Shown here one piece after another: positions 1-13,362 of a DNA stretch of 64,000 nucleotides. The position numbers were made by a program, and so were the translations under genes. The notes below the pieces were generated by a model that was given only the letters and a program-made list of their open reading frames with translations, searched no databases and was not told the DNA's origin. Source of the stretch: Melieria omissa (lineage: Eukaryota; Arthropoda; Insecta; Diptera; Ulidiidae); the NCBI GenBank assembly GCA_963971225.1, contig OZ020267.1, positions 116,384,936 to 116,448,935 of the forward strand, read 5' to 3'. Within the stretch, counting starts at the first letter, position 1. Each line of letters begins with the position of its first letter.

Positions 1-110
1 GGTCCGAAATGTGACATTCAAATTGCACTCCGTACGTAATAAGTATGTATGTGTAAAAACGCCTTCGGTAGGAAAATGCAAATCGGGTTGATATCCATGT
101 GGGAATCCAC

Positions 111-2819
111 TTAAAGCTTCGACTTAACTTGAGGAATTATAATATCTTTCCACCACGAGGGTCGCTCAAAAGCGCCGCTGTTGGTCATAAATTCATTTTG
201 TAAATTCTCATACAAAAGTCCATCGGATTTGGCGATAATCGAGTTGAGCGCGAAGTCGGGCGGCGCGATGGCATCAGCCACCGAGACCGCCGAGTCCTTC
301 AGCTCGGCACATTTATTCAGCAGCCGTGTGCGCACCATTTCAGCGAAGGTGGGTGCCTTGGCAAATCCACCCACATAAAACAAGGTCATGTGTCGATCAA
401 TGCACCACATCGAGTAGATGGCGAACAGCAAATCTAGCACCTTGGCCAATTGGCCAGTGGCATCAGGCCTGCGAACACGCTCCACGAAACGAGTCAGCGC
501 AAAGTACTCAGCGTACGCTAACGACAGATCTCGTGCGCCGTACACCTGGGAATTGTTGCGCGCATCGAAGCGATGGGCGCCATTCTCAGTGTCCTTCGCA
601 ATGCGCTTCGACGTTGTATCCAGCAGATAGCTAAGCAGCCACTCGTAGCACTGCAACACGACTACGAAAGATGTGGGAAGAGAATTAAAAAGTGCAACCT
701 CCACTCGGCTCAGACGTACTTACACTGCATGGAATCGATGGGAGTCTCGCGTAGCACATCCACGTATGTGCGCTGCAGTATGAGGTCGCGATTGCGCAAA
801 AAGTTTGCCGTGCCCACTGGGCTCTCAATGCGTTCGTTCCACTGCCGCAACAGCCAATTCGAAGCCTGCTGACCGAGCACATTGTTGTCGCCCTCGTACG
901 TGCAGCTGGGGTCGTGGTCGTTCCGCAAGTCTCCCAACTTCGCAGCCTTCAGGTAACCGTGACCACCGCAGGCTTCACGCGCCTCCTGTATAGCATCTCG
1001 AGCTGTCCAAGTAATTAGCGGCTTGGATGACGAAATCACCGCATGAATCTCGGAAACAATTTGTGTCTACCAAGGTTTTTAATAGAAATGTTGTGTGTTA
1101 GAAAAATTAAATTAATTAAGGTTCATATCATTTCACACATGAATACCACTCCTCTGAAAATTTTAATTATTACATACAACTTCTGAGGCAAATGCCATTT
1201 GGATTCATATTTGTCACCTAAAATTTGTGTAGCAAATAAGTAACTGATAAGTAAGTAACCCTCAGAACCTCCCGTGTGTTCGTCACGGTAGCACAACACT
1301 AAACAATCTGCACAATTATATAAAATGTTTAATATTTTAACTAACGTGACACTCAAAAGAAATCCTAATCAGATCGCGTTTCTATCTGATAACTTCACAT
1401 TTTCGACAATGTTTCCTAACATTGTTAAAACTTGTATACGTCACCGCCACCTTATCGTAACTAAAATTGGCAAATCATCCAATTGACTCTCTTCAGACTT
1501 CTTACCAGGAGTTCAAATCCATTCGAACCAGCTTGTGATTTTGCAATAATTTCCAGATAAGTATTTGTCAATTCCTCCACTGCAACCTTGAGTACACACG
1601 CACCCGCCAAGTACGGAAATATTCTCCATTGCTAGCAAAATTGACACAATCACATTAGAAATGTACATGGCTCGAAGTATATTCGACTAACGTGCAACTG
1701 ATACTCGATAATAGCTACTTCTGGGCCATCCTTCTCGGGCCCAAACTGCTTCCGCAGCGCGGCGTAACGCACTGCAATTACGGCCGCGCTCGCCAGAGTA
1801 TTCGCAGACTCCTGCATTATACCGATCCGGCCGGCCGAGAACGACTCCAACGCAGCACCCAACACTTTGCCCGGCTCGGTAAAGACACTCTCGTACACAC
1901 CTTCAGGCGTCACGTCGCCGGTGCGATTAAGAAGATTCTCACGCGGAATGCGATAGTTTGTGAACATCACGAAGCCGTTGTCGGTACCGTTCAAGCCAAT
2001 TTTTTCACCGATGTCGCCCACAAGCACGCCGGGGTAGGACTGCAATGTTTTCGGATCGCGTATAGGAATCAAGAATCCGTGCAGGCCGTGATTTACGCCG
2101 TCAGCGGTATACAAATTAGCAAAAGTCATCGCCACCGTTGCGGTTTTTCCCAAATTGCCCACCCAGCACTTGGCCGCCTCAAAATCGGGTGTATTTATGA
2201 TGAACTCCTGCGTTTCGGGATCGTACGTAGCCATAGTGCGAATACTTTTCGTGTTGCTACCGTGCGCCAGCTCAGTGATGGCCAGACAAGTGATCACCTC
2301 ACGATTCCATGCAGCCTCGTAGTACTTCATATGCCGCTCCGTGCCCATGGCGCGTATTGCATTGTTGAATAGACCCACGCCTAAAGCAATTTTCACCGAC
2401 AAGCTCGGACTGTACGCATGCAGCGCTTCATTGATGCTCATCAAGTATTTTGTCTTTTCGCCAAAGGACTTTTGTTCGATTTCCTTGGGAATCAGATCGA
2501 GGTGGGGCATTCGATTCATCTGCATCGCACAAATGCGCTTCTGCTCATCTGTGGGAAGTGTCGATTTCGGCTTCGCAAACAGCGGGTCATTCTCCAGTAT
2601 TCTCCAAACCTTGTACTGAAAAGCGAAAGCAAGATAATACAACGTAAGTAGTGCTAATCCAACGACTAACATCGCGTGGTTTACCTTCACTCGCAGTACT
2701 TGTTCCGTCTCAAAAATCAGCTTCAGCTGCTTCCAGTCGAACTTTGCACGCTGACGATAGACACACAAAGGACCCTTCGGCAGATCCGGAATGAACGATG
2801 TATCGGGACGTTGTTCCAT
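111..2819 (-). CDS. Peroxisomal acyl-CoA oxidase (ACOX3/pristanoyl-CoA oxidase type), 5 coding exons
   Basis: Oxidises acyl-CoA to trans-2-enoyl-CoA with FAD and releases H2O2, the first step of peroxisomal beta-oxidation. Coding exons in transcription order are 2819-2685, 2615-1692, 1631-1506, 1066-724 and 661-111. All introns are GT-AG with matching phases, giving about 692 residues, normal for the family. The N-terminal region carries PDLPKGPL, typical of the ACOX3 branch. TELAHGSN (about residues 159-166) is the flavin/substrate segment. ACGGHGYL and CTYEGDN (about 428-460) hold the expected catalytic Glu near residue 453. The protein ends in SKL, a type 1 peroxisomal targeting signal. 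I chose the ATG at 2819 because an acceptor-like TTTGCAG lies just upstream, so the longer open frame to 2906 probably crosses a 5' UTR intron. Drosophila CG17544 is the likely counterpart (from memory). The poly(A) site is not evident before the window edge. Confidence 0.95.
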
Positions 2820-5142
2820 TGTAGCTGCTGATAATCTGCAAATAACGACAAACTCTACGTCATCGATAATGTCAAATAATGTGCTTTCCATAGGCCGAGC
2901 GACCACCGGCGCTGCATTTTTTCAGTTCAGCGCAAACGCCTGGCAACAATTGAGCTTGTAACTCTAAACTTGGCGAAGACATAAAAGTGCAAATAATCGA
3001 TTTCATTGACTCCAGCCACCACTTCAGAGGTAAACAAACTAAATGTGCAATTGCCACACTGGGAAGTTGTGTCTACGTACGTGAAATAGAAACCCAATAA
3101 ATCCGAAATAGCAGAATTCGAGAGCGGATAAATGTTTTTGAATTACGAGCTCCGGTGCGCAGCCAATAAATTGCGACAACAACAGCGGAAGGTACACAAC
3201 TAGTGTATACAAATGCGTGGGATAAACATATACAACTTACTGTCGAACAACGCACGTCCGCGGCAGCGGCTATTGCAGTAATGCCAGCATACGCAGAATG
3301 CTCGCGCTTTTCAAGTGCAGCGGCTCCCCAGTCGTTAGGCAAATACTGCATTTCGTTGAGCAACGCTCCATTCGGAAGCTGAACGGGCAAAACAGAAACG
3401 TTTACGAGTTTGGTGTACGCCGCCAACCAGCCTCTTAGTCATGTTCCGATAAACATAAACTTGGAACTTTTGGCAAACGTCATAATTTTGCGAAAAATGT
3501 CGACACGGGATTGCTGAGTACTGGATTGTTACTTCACCCTCCACACAAATAACCCACGGTTTTTCTGGGGAACAAACTGAGTCAGTTTGAATCGATGGAA
3601 TATACATAGATGTTACTGATATTTGTAACGTCGCGCTTATGCCAACAGTGAAGTCACAAAGCAACAACATTATGCAATGTGCTGTCCATATTCTTACACA
3701 ATTTAATCATTCGAATGCAGAAGTAGCACAAACGTATTTATGAATGTGTGCAGGTAACTATTTAAGTGCCTCATTGTGACTGATAAAGTGCACACAAGTG
3801 CCTTCTGCTGCAGCTAGTCCAACGAAATCGACAAGCGTGTAAACACTCTGAGATACAAACGGCCGTCCGCCGAGTTACGGGCCATGCAATTCATTCTAAA
3901 TAAATTATTTGCATAGTTTGCTGCATGTGTGGAGAACGAGAACAGATACCGTCACATATATATGTACAAACGTACATATACGCATTCATCATGCTGCTCC
4001 AATACCTTCCTTAAAAAAAAAAATTGCAAAATGCTCGCAAGTGGGTAGGTGGACGTTGATGAGTTTACCATAAATACTTATGTAAACTTTTCTAGGAATT
4101 CCATTTGAGACGAAGTACACATTTTATTGCTTTGAATTATCCAATAAGTAATGTGAGTTTTGCTTGAAAACGATGTAGATGTAAGTTAGAACTCCCACAT
4201 TTGTATAATTAAATCTTTGGAATACTCTTTTGACATTATATTATTCATTTGCATGCATTTCATTTTGGGGATCTGTACTTTTGCTACCAAAATGGTAATA
4301 TTCCTCCCAAAATATTTGTTTTAAACAGATAGTTGGTTGGTTTAAACCCCTTACGTGCATCAGTGTAAATGATATTCTGCCTGGGCAATGAACTTTTAAT
4401 TAATTTGCTCATCTAAAGACCCGAGTAACGGTCAACGAACCATAATGCATCGAGCGAGGGTGACAATATTTGAAGACCGTTTAGCGACCATGGTAAAACA
4501 TTATGTAGCTTAATATACGCTTTCAGTAGTATCTAATTCGAGGAATATAGGATAATTGTAGCGTGAAAACGAAAGTCAGCTAATACGAGTTGTGTTCATG
4601 GTCTGTAAGTATGCCCTGCATTTGCAACTGCATTTGACAATAGACAAATTACGAAGCTACAATTGACTTTTAATCTTCACTTTTAAATAAGTCCTCATTA
4701 GGAATGCTAAACTATTAATTGTTAGCATTTCATGAATATCATTTTTGTTTTGATTATCGTTGATCATCGCCGAATATTATTATTGTTGTTCTTCAAAAGT
4801 ATTGAGTAAATTATGTTTTGGTAGAGCGAAAAGCATGATAAGCATTGGTGGCCATAAAATAAACGCACTTTGGCTGCGAGGTAAACAGGATCACATCAAA
4901 ACTACTTTAGCATCGAACGTGGTGTACAAAGTGCAGCCATAAGAGTTTTTAATTTGACTCGAGCAATACAACCCCGCTTATACAACCTGTACGCTAAGCA
5001 AGTCGTATAATTTTATTAATTTCGAAAGATAAAAATGCCAATTAAAACGACATGAATCTTTGAAGTAGCTTCGCTGAGCTCAAGTGTTCACATATCCTAA
5101 TATGCAAAAAAGCTATTATCGGAAATCATATAATAACTTACA

Positions 5143-6241
5143 TGTACTTTAGAGTGGAATTAGTGTTGTATGGAGATTCTTAATAATGGGTTCTCGATGC
5201 TCCGCAACCTTTCATTTTATGCGGTTTGGTGAAAAAGTCCATGAGCCAAGAAATGTTGGGGCTAGGGTGGGGCTAAATGGCGTCGCCTCGAGGTCAAAGT
5301 TCACAAAAAAGCTGGGAAATCCATTGTGCATAAATTACATGTGGGCAACGATGCTGTCGGAAGGGGCGTGAAACTCATCAGAGACTATAATGACGCCTTG
5401 TGACATAGAAAACCAATTTTGCTCCAAGCTGCTTACGCAAGGAGTACCTATACCGGCTGAATAAAAAATTCACATTTTCTCACAAAAATCTAATAATTTC
5501 TTCTAAACACTCACTTACGATTACAATTATATTCAAAATAGGGAGGTTAGTGGGGTTTCGACAATACATTTTAATTTTTGCTTTGTAGAAACCCAAAAGT
5601 TGACAACGTCACAAATCCTATCGTATGGGAGACGCCCTCTGGTGGTGAATTTCTGAACCTTAATTAATTTTGTATTTTTTGTACTCAAGAATATTGGTGA
5701 TCGCTGAATAAATCATTGAAGTCGGTTCAGTAGTTTCCGAGATATGATGCTTTCTCGCTTACTTAACTACTACATCAACAAGTGGGGAGCCAATGGCATA
5801 GAAAATGGTCAATTTTGTATGGCAGCCCCCTTAAGACTTGGAGTTAGCGGGTAGGTACGTTTGGAAGAAACATTCGAAAGAGAAATCAATGGGTGTCGGT
5901 CATACATTTGATATATCTGGTGGCAACCTGGGAGCAATGGGAGCCCATTATATAAAAACGACCATTTTGTATGGGAGCCCCATTAAGTGTTGGAGATAGG
6001 CGATAAGTATGTATGAAAGAAATGTTCAGTAAGGAAAACTAAAAGGGGTCGGTCATAGATTTTAACCCTCTAAGAGCTACTTCTGACCAGCTGTGGAGCA
6101 ATTTGTCGAATTTCCCAGCTTTTTTGTAAACTTTGACCTCGATTTTTTGGCTCATGCACTTTTTTACCAAACCGCATAAAATGAGAGGTTGCGGAGCATC
6201 GAAATCGAAAAATCGTCCACTAATTCCAGTCTAATGTGCAT
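5143..6241. mobile_element. About 1.1 kb DNA element with long terminal inverted repeats
   Basis: The left part (about 5143-5322) reappears in reverse complement at about 6100-6241. It includes the stretch gatgctccgcaacct, the tract cattttatgcggtttggt and the run caaaaaagctgggaaat. The arms exceed 100 nt with scattered mismatches. The interior shows no transposase. It carries two diverged tandem units of roughly 155 nt, starting near 5813 and 5965, that share ttttgtatggnagccccnttaag and ggtcggtcatan. This looks like a non-autonomous DNA transposon or foldback element; the family is not recognised. Confidence 0.7.
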
Positions 6242-6963
6242 ATTAAGAAATTGTTGCAGCAAACGATCAAATCTGTCGCCTGTGTACGTACAGACATTTC
6301 GCTTGTACGAGCGTGTGTACTGAGTTTTTTAACCCATGTTTGCATAAACCCGCAGAACTAACACAGAATCTTAAGCTATTTGCATACATAATCTACGGCT
6401 CGTCTGTCGAAAATAACTACACATTAACACACTACCTAGCAGAGTCGTACTTGAGTGGATTTGTAGGTGTGTATGGTTGTGCTTCCGCAAACAATTCGCA
6501 GCACCGACGACTGCGCACCAAAAGGTAACCAATTTCATTGTCATCGCAATGTTCTTGCACTCATGAGCACATGGTCAGAGAACTATTATAGGTGCAGAGC
6601 ATCTCAAACTGTGGCCGTGTGTTCCAGCATTTGCGTGAGGAGCAAGAAGCTGCCGATGACGCAAACAGAAAGAACGCAAGAGAAGTGCTTTTGATTTTGT
6701 GAATATTTACGCACGCTCAAAAAAGTTACGCTCCGAGCCATACGAACAAGTAGAGAGCTGGGCAGAATAGGAGTACATACCTCTTTCCTAGGTGAGGTTA
6801 GTTAGGATTCATTGCATTATTGTTTATATGGAATCGTAATGCAAGAAAACACTCCAAGCTTAAAACAAATGAACGTTGTTTTGTAGTTTCAAAGCTACGT
6901 TAGTAGTTGTAAGAAAATTGTCAGTAATAACAAAACAAAATTTATAACATTATTACTATATTT

Positions 6964-7209
6964 CTGTGGTCAAAAGCAATAACCGCTTAAGTCGACTTAA
7001 GATGAAATTGAGTTATGAATGCCACCACGTTCCCATGACTGTGCTTTACGTTTGTGTTGAATCGGGGAATTTGTAACTTTAAAATAAAAAAGTTATTAAT
7101 AAAAACCTATTCGCATTCCCATAACGAACACACTGCGCACTAAAACTTTAAAACGAGATTGCTCGAAACAGCAATTTTCGACTTAGGCGGTTATTGCTTT
7201 TGACCACAG
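6964..7209. mobile_element. Short MITE with CTGTGGTCAAAAGCAATAAC ends
   Basis: A 246 nt element with near-perfect inverted ends of about 23 nt, followed at both ends by a CTTAAG/CTTAGG-like segment. A second, longer copy with the same interior (gtaactttaaaa, aaaagttattaataaaaa) lies at 55757-57043, and a piece of an end is seen near 37965-38007. No coding capacity. Confidence 0.75.
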
Positions 7210-8515
7210 ATTTTATCTTCGAAAAATTGTGCGTGTGTGTTAATTTGAAATTGACGAAATGACGCGGGGAATGATTTAACCTGGAGTACAATTTTTTCTT
7301 CTAGGTGTTATGATAATGTTCGCTAACGAATTCTAACAATTATAAAACGTTTAATGCTCAAGTTTTAATCACTCTAATAACGGTAATGCTAATGCTGATT
7401 ACGACATTAGATAATAAAGTATCATGTTATATACTCCATCTAATTGCAATATTAATTGCAATCAAATTACATCTATGATGCTTCAAAAACACTCTGAAAG
7501 GGCAGGTTGAAAGTACGTGGGGACTCGGATCTTGTTATTGCCTGCCTTACTCCAATGCCCAAGATGATGAACACAAAACAGCCTCTGTCCGTGCTCCTCG
7601 AATTGTCTCTTGTGCGAGCCAAGACAGAAAGTGAGCTTGATTGAAGCAATTGGTCTTCACTTTATACTCATCGTTGCATGTGTCCGACTAAGCCGAGTGC
7701 GTCCTTGAGCATTAAATTCATAAGTAGACGCGGAATTCGCTCACAATGAAGACCACAAATTAATTAGCGGAATTTATGATTTATTCGCCTTTTCTCATTC
7801 TGCTCACGCTGCTCTTGCTTGCTGTCAATTTTGTGTCGTGTATCTGCAGAATGCGACACACACTTGCACATACAAACGCATTCGGCCAGAACGCGGGAGA
7901 GGGTGCGTCTGATTTCATTTATCTGTTTTCAACTGCTGATAGTTTGGGCAACATGACGAATGCTATCACCACCTGATAGTTGAAGTAAGATGTTAAACTA
8001 TTTGAAGTTCAGCTTTGCAATAAATTTGTAAATGTGTTCTGAGAAACTATTTCGTGTGTTTGATGTGAAGCTGGTGAACGTACCAAGCTGAAAACCCCCA
8101 AATTAAGCCGACTGTAGGGTATTTCAAGTTGCGGTTTGCCTTATTACCAGTTTGTTTGAAATGGTGCTGTGGAACATCTAAGCGTACATACCAATACATA
8201 CGTATACATACGTCATACATTTTTATACGCCCTGCAAGCAATTCGGTAGTCGACTACGAAAATAACTCACTTCTAGTTAACTTTCATGACCTAACTATAA
8301 GCTAACTACAAAGTAATGCAGAACTTCCCCAAATTCAATGCGTGTGTTTTTGGCTTGGTTATTTCAAAAACAGTTATTGCTCTTTGTTTTTTTGCTTCTT
8401 TCGAATAGCATTTCACATATTTGTCATTTTCTTTCGCGTATTATGAAATCATAATCAGTGCTTAGTCTTGTGCGTGCGGTCAAGTGAAATAAAATCAATT
8501 GAAATCGAAGTGTAA

Positions 8516-8574
8516 AACAAAATTAAAATTAAATTAATTAAATTTAAAATTCAATTTAATTAAATTAATTGTCA
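8516..8574. repeat. Low-complexity AT palindromic tract
   Basis: Almost pure A/T built from aattaaatt and ttaattaa units that read nearly the same on both strands, so it can fold on itself. No gene signal. Confidence 0.7.
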
Positions 8575-8794
8575 AAAAAAGCTTTGATATTGTTTTCAAG
8601 GGATTGCTTTAATTTTAATTATTTAAGCTAAGCCAAAATGAGAGGTGTAAGCTAAAGACTAAATGTCTTTTGCTTGCAGAAGGCTTCTTAAAAAGGAACG
8701 GGATTTGTATTCAAATAAATTAAATTCGTTTAATGTTGCTGAATCAGAAGCCACCTGTTCCTTTGCTGATGTGCAGAGTCAAGATTGAATTTAA

Positions 8795-9379
8795 CCCTTT
8801 TAGTACCGGAGGCCGATATATCGGCTCTTGCTGCACTAGCGAGAAGTGCCAGAGCCGATATATCGGCCCGTGCCTTGTACAGCTTTACTATTCGCATTGC
8901 GGGAGAACTCTATCTCAAAATAATTTTGTACTACGTTATAAATGATCTAATTTCATTACGAGAGAATAAAAAAAAATAGTTTTTTGTTTTAACTCTTTGT
9001 GGACGTTTATGTTATCGGAACTTTTCAGCAGCGTCTTATGTAAACAACTTGTTTGAAGACTCTTGCGAAATAACGTTGCATTGCCGCAGCGGGACGTAGG
9101 ATCAGTTAGTGTTTCCTCGATCGTTGTTGTAAACAGTATATTTCGTCCCAGTTGCAGTTTGAAAGCGTCATTTTTGTTATAGCCGTTGTTTTACGCTTGT
9201 GTCAAATTTCGAAAATTCTTTTCATTCTCTATTTATTTCTTAGTATACTGCTTTTTGAATCATGTAAATATTGTTTGTCGTTTGGTTTTTATGAGCATTT
9301 TCCCAAACCCTAGTAAAACTGTGAAATTCGGCTGGTTCTTCTCGCATAGGCACCTCTCTTTCGCCCGGCACTAAAAGGG
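8795..9379. mobile_element. TTAA-flanked piggyBac-like MITE (CCCTTTTAGT ends)
   Basis: Both sides are TTAA (8791-8794 and 9380-9383), the piggyBac-type target duplication. The ends are inverted: CCCTTTTAGTACCGG on the left against CCGGCACTAAAAGGG on the right. A palindrome gccgatatatcggc occurs 17 nt inside the left end and an almost identical one about 40 nt later. The open frames inside are short and have no transposase motif. Confidence 0.8.
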
Positions 9380-11922
9380 TTAAATATAAGTGTCAGCAAT
9401 GTTTTTCAAAAACAATATCCAACAAAAAAACATTGAAAGAAAAAATCGATGATGGTATTTTAATTATTTTGATTATCGAAATGCATTATACATATTTTTC
9501 AAATAAAAAAGGAAATAAAAAACTTACAATTTTAGAAAACAATCATACAAACATTCATTTTTATGGATAAAGATTTGACTGCAACGTATTAACTAAAAGT
9601 TGAGTTATAGTTGATTTAAATAAAGTCAACTTGTAGCTAACTGAAATGTAATTAGAATATAGTTAACCATAAATTAGATAACTTTTAAGCAACTAACTTT
9701 AAGTTAGTTGAAAAGTCATGCAGAGTCGGACAATTGACTACTGCCTAGGCCATCGCAATGTTAAATCGTCAGTTGGCTCCATTGAAAATAATCCAACTAT
9801 CAACCTTAACTAGTTTAGAATTAATTAGATTAAAGTGCGTTAAAAGTTAGCTGAGTTGCCGGCAGGGCGGCTAACTCGGCAAACTTAGATGATTTTGGGG
9901 GTGTACGTGCCTTAAACGTGGAACGCACAAAGCATATATAGCAAGGCTGTGCAATTCGAACGGACGTCAGTGTGTACAGAAAACGCTTGGCATGCCTCAC
10001 CCTGCCACTGTGCGTGCTGGCTTCCACTCGGTGTGTGCATGTTAAATTGACCCTATCCGCCCGCTCATCCGCCGTTGACGAAAGAAAGTGCTGAGCGATT
10101 GGAAGATACGTTTAAAATCAGTAAAACAACACGCAACTGCTTTTGTTACTACTTAAGCAGTGACGTGAGCACCGATAGGGTGAGCAAAGCGATGACAGTG
10201 GGTGGAAAGCTTGACAATCGAAATTTGCGCAATGTGGAGCTCAGCCCACTGCACGTTTTTTGCTATTAACTTAAATTCGTTTAATAAAAAACAAAACGCT
10301 GGCGCTTTTTTATCGCACGAACAGCGCACAATGACGCTAGACGCCGTAGCTTTAGGCCGAGCAGCTAATGGGAGTGCTCGGCAGCACATGACATCAAAAT
10401 TGCAACAAGTATTGTGAGCATTTGTCATGCGTTGCTGACGACTCATACCGTACCAGCAACACCTCACACATACACACCCACACACAAGAAAATGCACACG
10501 CATATTCGCACACTAGTTCACAACAAATACTGTGCGGAGCGCTGCGAAACTATCCAGCAGATATCTTACCAGTCTTGTCCGCCCAAATATTTTCCGAAAC
10601 TAGTCTAAACTGCCACAACGTCTTCGTCGTGTTCGTGGCACAGTAACAGCGGCAACGAAATCGAATCGCCAAGCGACGTGCCGGAAGCGATTGTAAGTAA
10701 TTATTCACGAAAAGGTTGCTCCGGTAGGTGTATCCGGCAGATGTCGCGCCGCGAGCTGAGAGGATGCAGACACTGCTCCACTGTTATTTAGGACACGGGC
10801 GCTTAGAATTTCCACGAATTCGTATACAACGCGCAGCCACAGCCCGACCCTCTCTCGCGCTTCACTACTTTATTCGGACAGCAATAATGTTCAGAAAATG
10901 ATTTTATTACGTTGAGCGGAACGAGCTGATGTGTCAGCGCTATAAGGGATTAGGAATCAAGTAACAACAACCACAAACAACAATAGCAGCAAGGAGGACG
11001 TATCCGTGTGCTGGCTGGGCGAGCGCGCTGCGTTCATGCGACTGCACGGTGGAAATTACCGCTGGGAGTGATGTGTCTGCAACTACTGAGCGCTGATGGA
11101 AAACGCGGCTCGGCATGTGCTCTTGCCGCCGCCTTTAAATTCAATGGCAATGGCATTGGCAACGGCAGTGCGGCGGCAACAAAACAGCAACCGGCCGGCG
11201 GAGATGTGTACGCGGACAGCTGTGTCGTCGGCGATACAGCGAAGTGACGATGGGGATGACGGCGACGGTGACCGAACCTATGTTAGTGAGAGAACAGCAA
11301 CAGAGCGCCAACAAAAGCAAAAACTGGCGACCGCAATATCAAGTTCTGGATATTAGAAGCAACAGCATGCAACACACACACCAAAAGCACAGTATCGCGA
11401 CTGTTCGGCCAGTATCCAAAACGGACGGAACGATGTGGAAAGGAACGCAGGCACGACCAGTGCGCTGCGAGAGCCCACGTTGGTGGCTCTGTCACAAAAT
11501 GTGCGTTCTCTCCCTGCTGGCTGCTTAGCACAATTCCCCGAAGGTGCACACTGCAGGGGGGGGCCTGACTCGTCAGGTACGCGTACGCGTGTACCTGCAG
11601 GGTATCTGCCATTGACTTAAGGCCATAAAATCTACCGGAAGCAGGCATCACCGACAATTTACCGCGGAACCATTGCCGGCCTTCGTGCCAGCACTCAGCT
11701 TCTGTGACTGTCATAGGATTGTTTTGAATTTGCGTTCGCGTTAAGTACCGGTCTCTCGCGCATACGCAGAAAAGGAGCACTAAACTCTGGTGCGGAACAT
11801 AGATGGGCTGCTTGGAAAAGTCTGCCAGCATTGCCATCATTAAAAAAGACTTTTTAGTTTTATGAAAATTTTGAGGGTCGCCCCTTCAGAGTTAGGCAGT
11901 TTACGTTGAAAGAAAGAATATA

Positions 11923-12380
11923 CGTGGGCAGTCCGATAAGTACTTAGCCCCACCGCCCGATGGTGCCAGTATCGTAAGAGAAATTTACTATCGTGTAGTA
12001 CATCCTCGTAGACGGCTACTGTAATTTCAGCCATATTGGATTTGTAATTTTGTTTTGACCGCGTGTGGAAACGAACGTGTCGCATTAGGCTACGAACAGC
12101 TGCCCCATCCACCGTATTCTCCAGATTTGGCCCGTATGACTTCTTTTTGTTTCCAAACTTGAAAAAGTCACTCGCCGGACAGAAATTTGAGTCGAATGAG
12201 CAGGTTATCGCCGCCACGGAGGCCTCCAGAAAACGTATTTTTCAGATGGGTCGAAGAAGTTGGAGCATCGCTGGGTCAAGTGTATCGAACTGAAAGGAGA
12301 CTACGTTGAGAAATAAATCGCCACTTTTCCAAAATTTTCGTTTTTCTTTTGTAGGCTAAGTACTTATCGGACCACCCACG
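11923..12380 (+). mobile_element. Mariner-like element, internally deleted (458 nt)
   Basis: TA on both sides and 27 nt inverted ends (left begins CGTGGGCAGTCCGATAAG, right is its complement with two mismatches). The interior keeps only a C-terminal transposase piece. It contains PPYSPDLA (start of the third catalytic Asp region), then FLFPNLKKSLAGQKF and, after frame breaks, HRWVKCIELKGDYVEK. The N-terminal helix-turn-helix domain and the first two catalytic Asp segments are missing, so it cannot encode a working enzyme. Confidence 0.85.
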
Positions 12381-12631
12381 TATATAGGAACTTCATGTTC
12401 GTTGAATAAACGATGCTTTCATTAACTCTGTTATTTGCCAGTATTCGTGCGTTGGGACACAATTGTAATTTGCAAAGCAAAAGAATTGAGCAATAAACAC
12501 TTGCAAATTAACAAATTGGCAATATTTCACTCTCCAAAAATTCGACGGACAATAATTCTCAGTGCTTACCATTGATTTCAAGCTTAATAACGTCGGCCTT
12601 CTACGCCTGATATATGAATTTGTTAACTTAA

Positions 12632-13362
12632 GGGAAGGCTCCCCTGGATTTGGGCAAAAATAAGGCAAAGTTTGTAATTTTTTTGTGGGATAATGAAAAG
12701 GCGTACGAACTTCCGGTTTTGACTATTAAATTCGTCTATTATTTAGGAGTTTAAAAAGTTAAAAAACTTGATGAAATTCAAAATGGCGGCTACAAAATGG
12801 CGATTTCCGTAGGCCTCTGCGCGCCAAACATCGCTCGAGAACTGTAATCCTGCAGCCTCTTGTAGTGGACTGAAATCAAAAAGCATTGTCATTACTTAAA
12901 GATAACAAAATTGTCTGTGAATTGAACCAGACTCAAAAAATTGAAACGAAAAATTCTTGCACAATGAATATTTGAAGAAAAAAGTTAAATTTTTTGCACC
13001 TTTTTTTAATTTCAACCACATTTAAAAATTAAAAATAAATAACTATTTATGCAAATTGTAGGTTCAAGGCATACAGAAAATCAAATACATTCGAGCAGTT
13101 TTTAGATGAAGAAAATCGGATCATTAGATCAAGTCCGGTGATTTCAGTTAGATTGGAAAAAATGGTTTCGAGATAAACGCGTTTGAAGCAAATTAGAGCA
13201 GTGGAGCGTCCCGTAGCGCGCGTGAGACAGGTGTGTTCTCCCATGAAAATACGCGTCGTATCAAAAAATCCTTTTACACACATATTCTACATATATGTAG
13301 CCTTCGTTTTATGCAAAAAAAAAAAAAACCATTTTTCGGTCCAAATCCAGGGGAGCCTTCCC
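12632..13362. mobile_element. TTAA-flanked piggyBac-like MITE (GGGAAGGCTCC ends)
   Basis: Flanked by TTAA at 12628-12631 and 13363-13366. The 22 nt ends, starting GGGAAGGCTCCCCTGG, are perfect inverted copies. The interior (731 nt) has no transposase. Perfect ends suggest a relatively recent insertion. Confidence 0.9.

Noticed and set aside
1692..2372. 226-codon plus-strand open frame
   Set aside because: It is the antisense shadow of the large acyl-CoA oxidase exon.
2872..2906. Upstream in-frame ATGs extending the acyl-CoA oxidase to 2906
   Set aside because: The extra residues do not resemble the family and an acceptor-like TTTGCAG lies between them and the ATG at 2819.
7776..7976. Short plus-strand open frame with a hydrophobic N-terminus (signal-peptide-like)
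   Set aside because: Sixty-six codons in AT-rich spacer, no conserved motif, no splice or promoter context; chance open frames of this length are expected.
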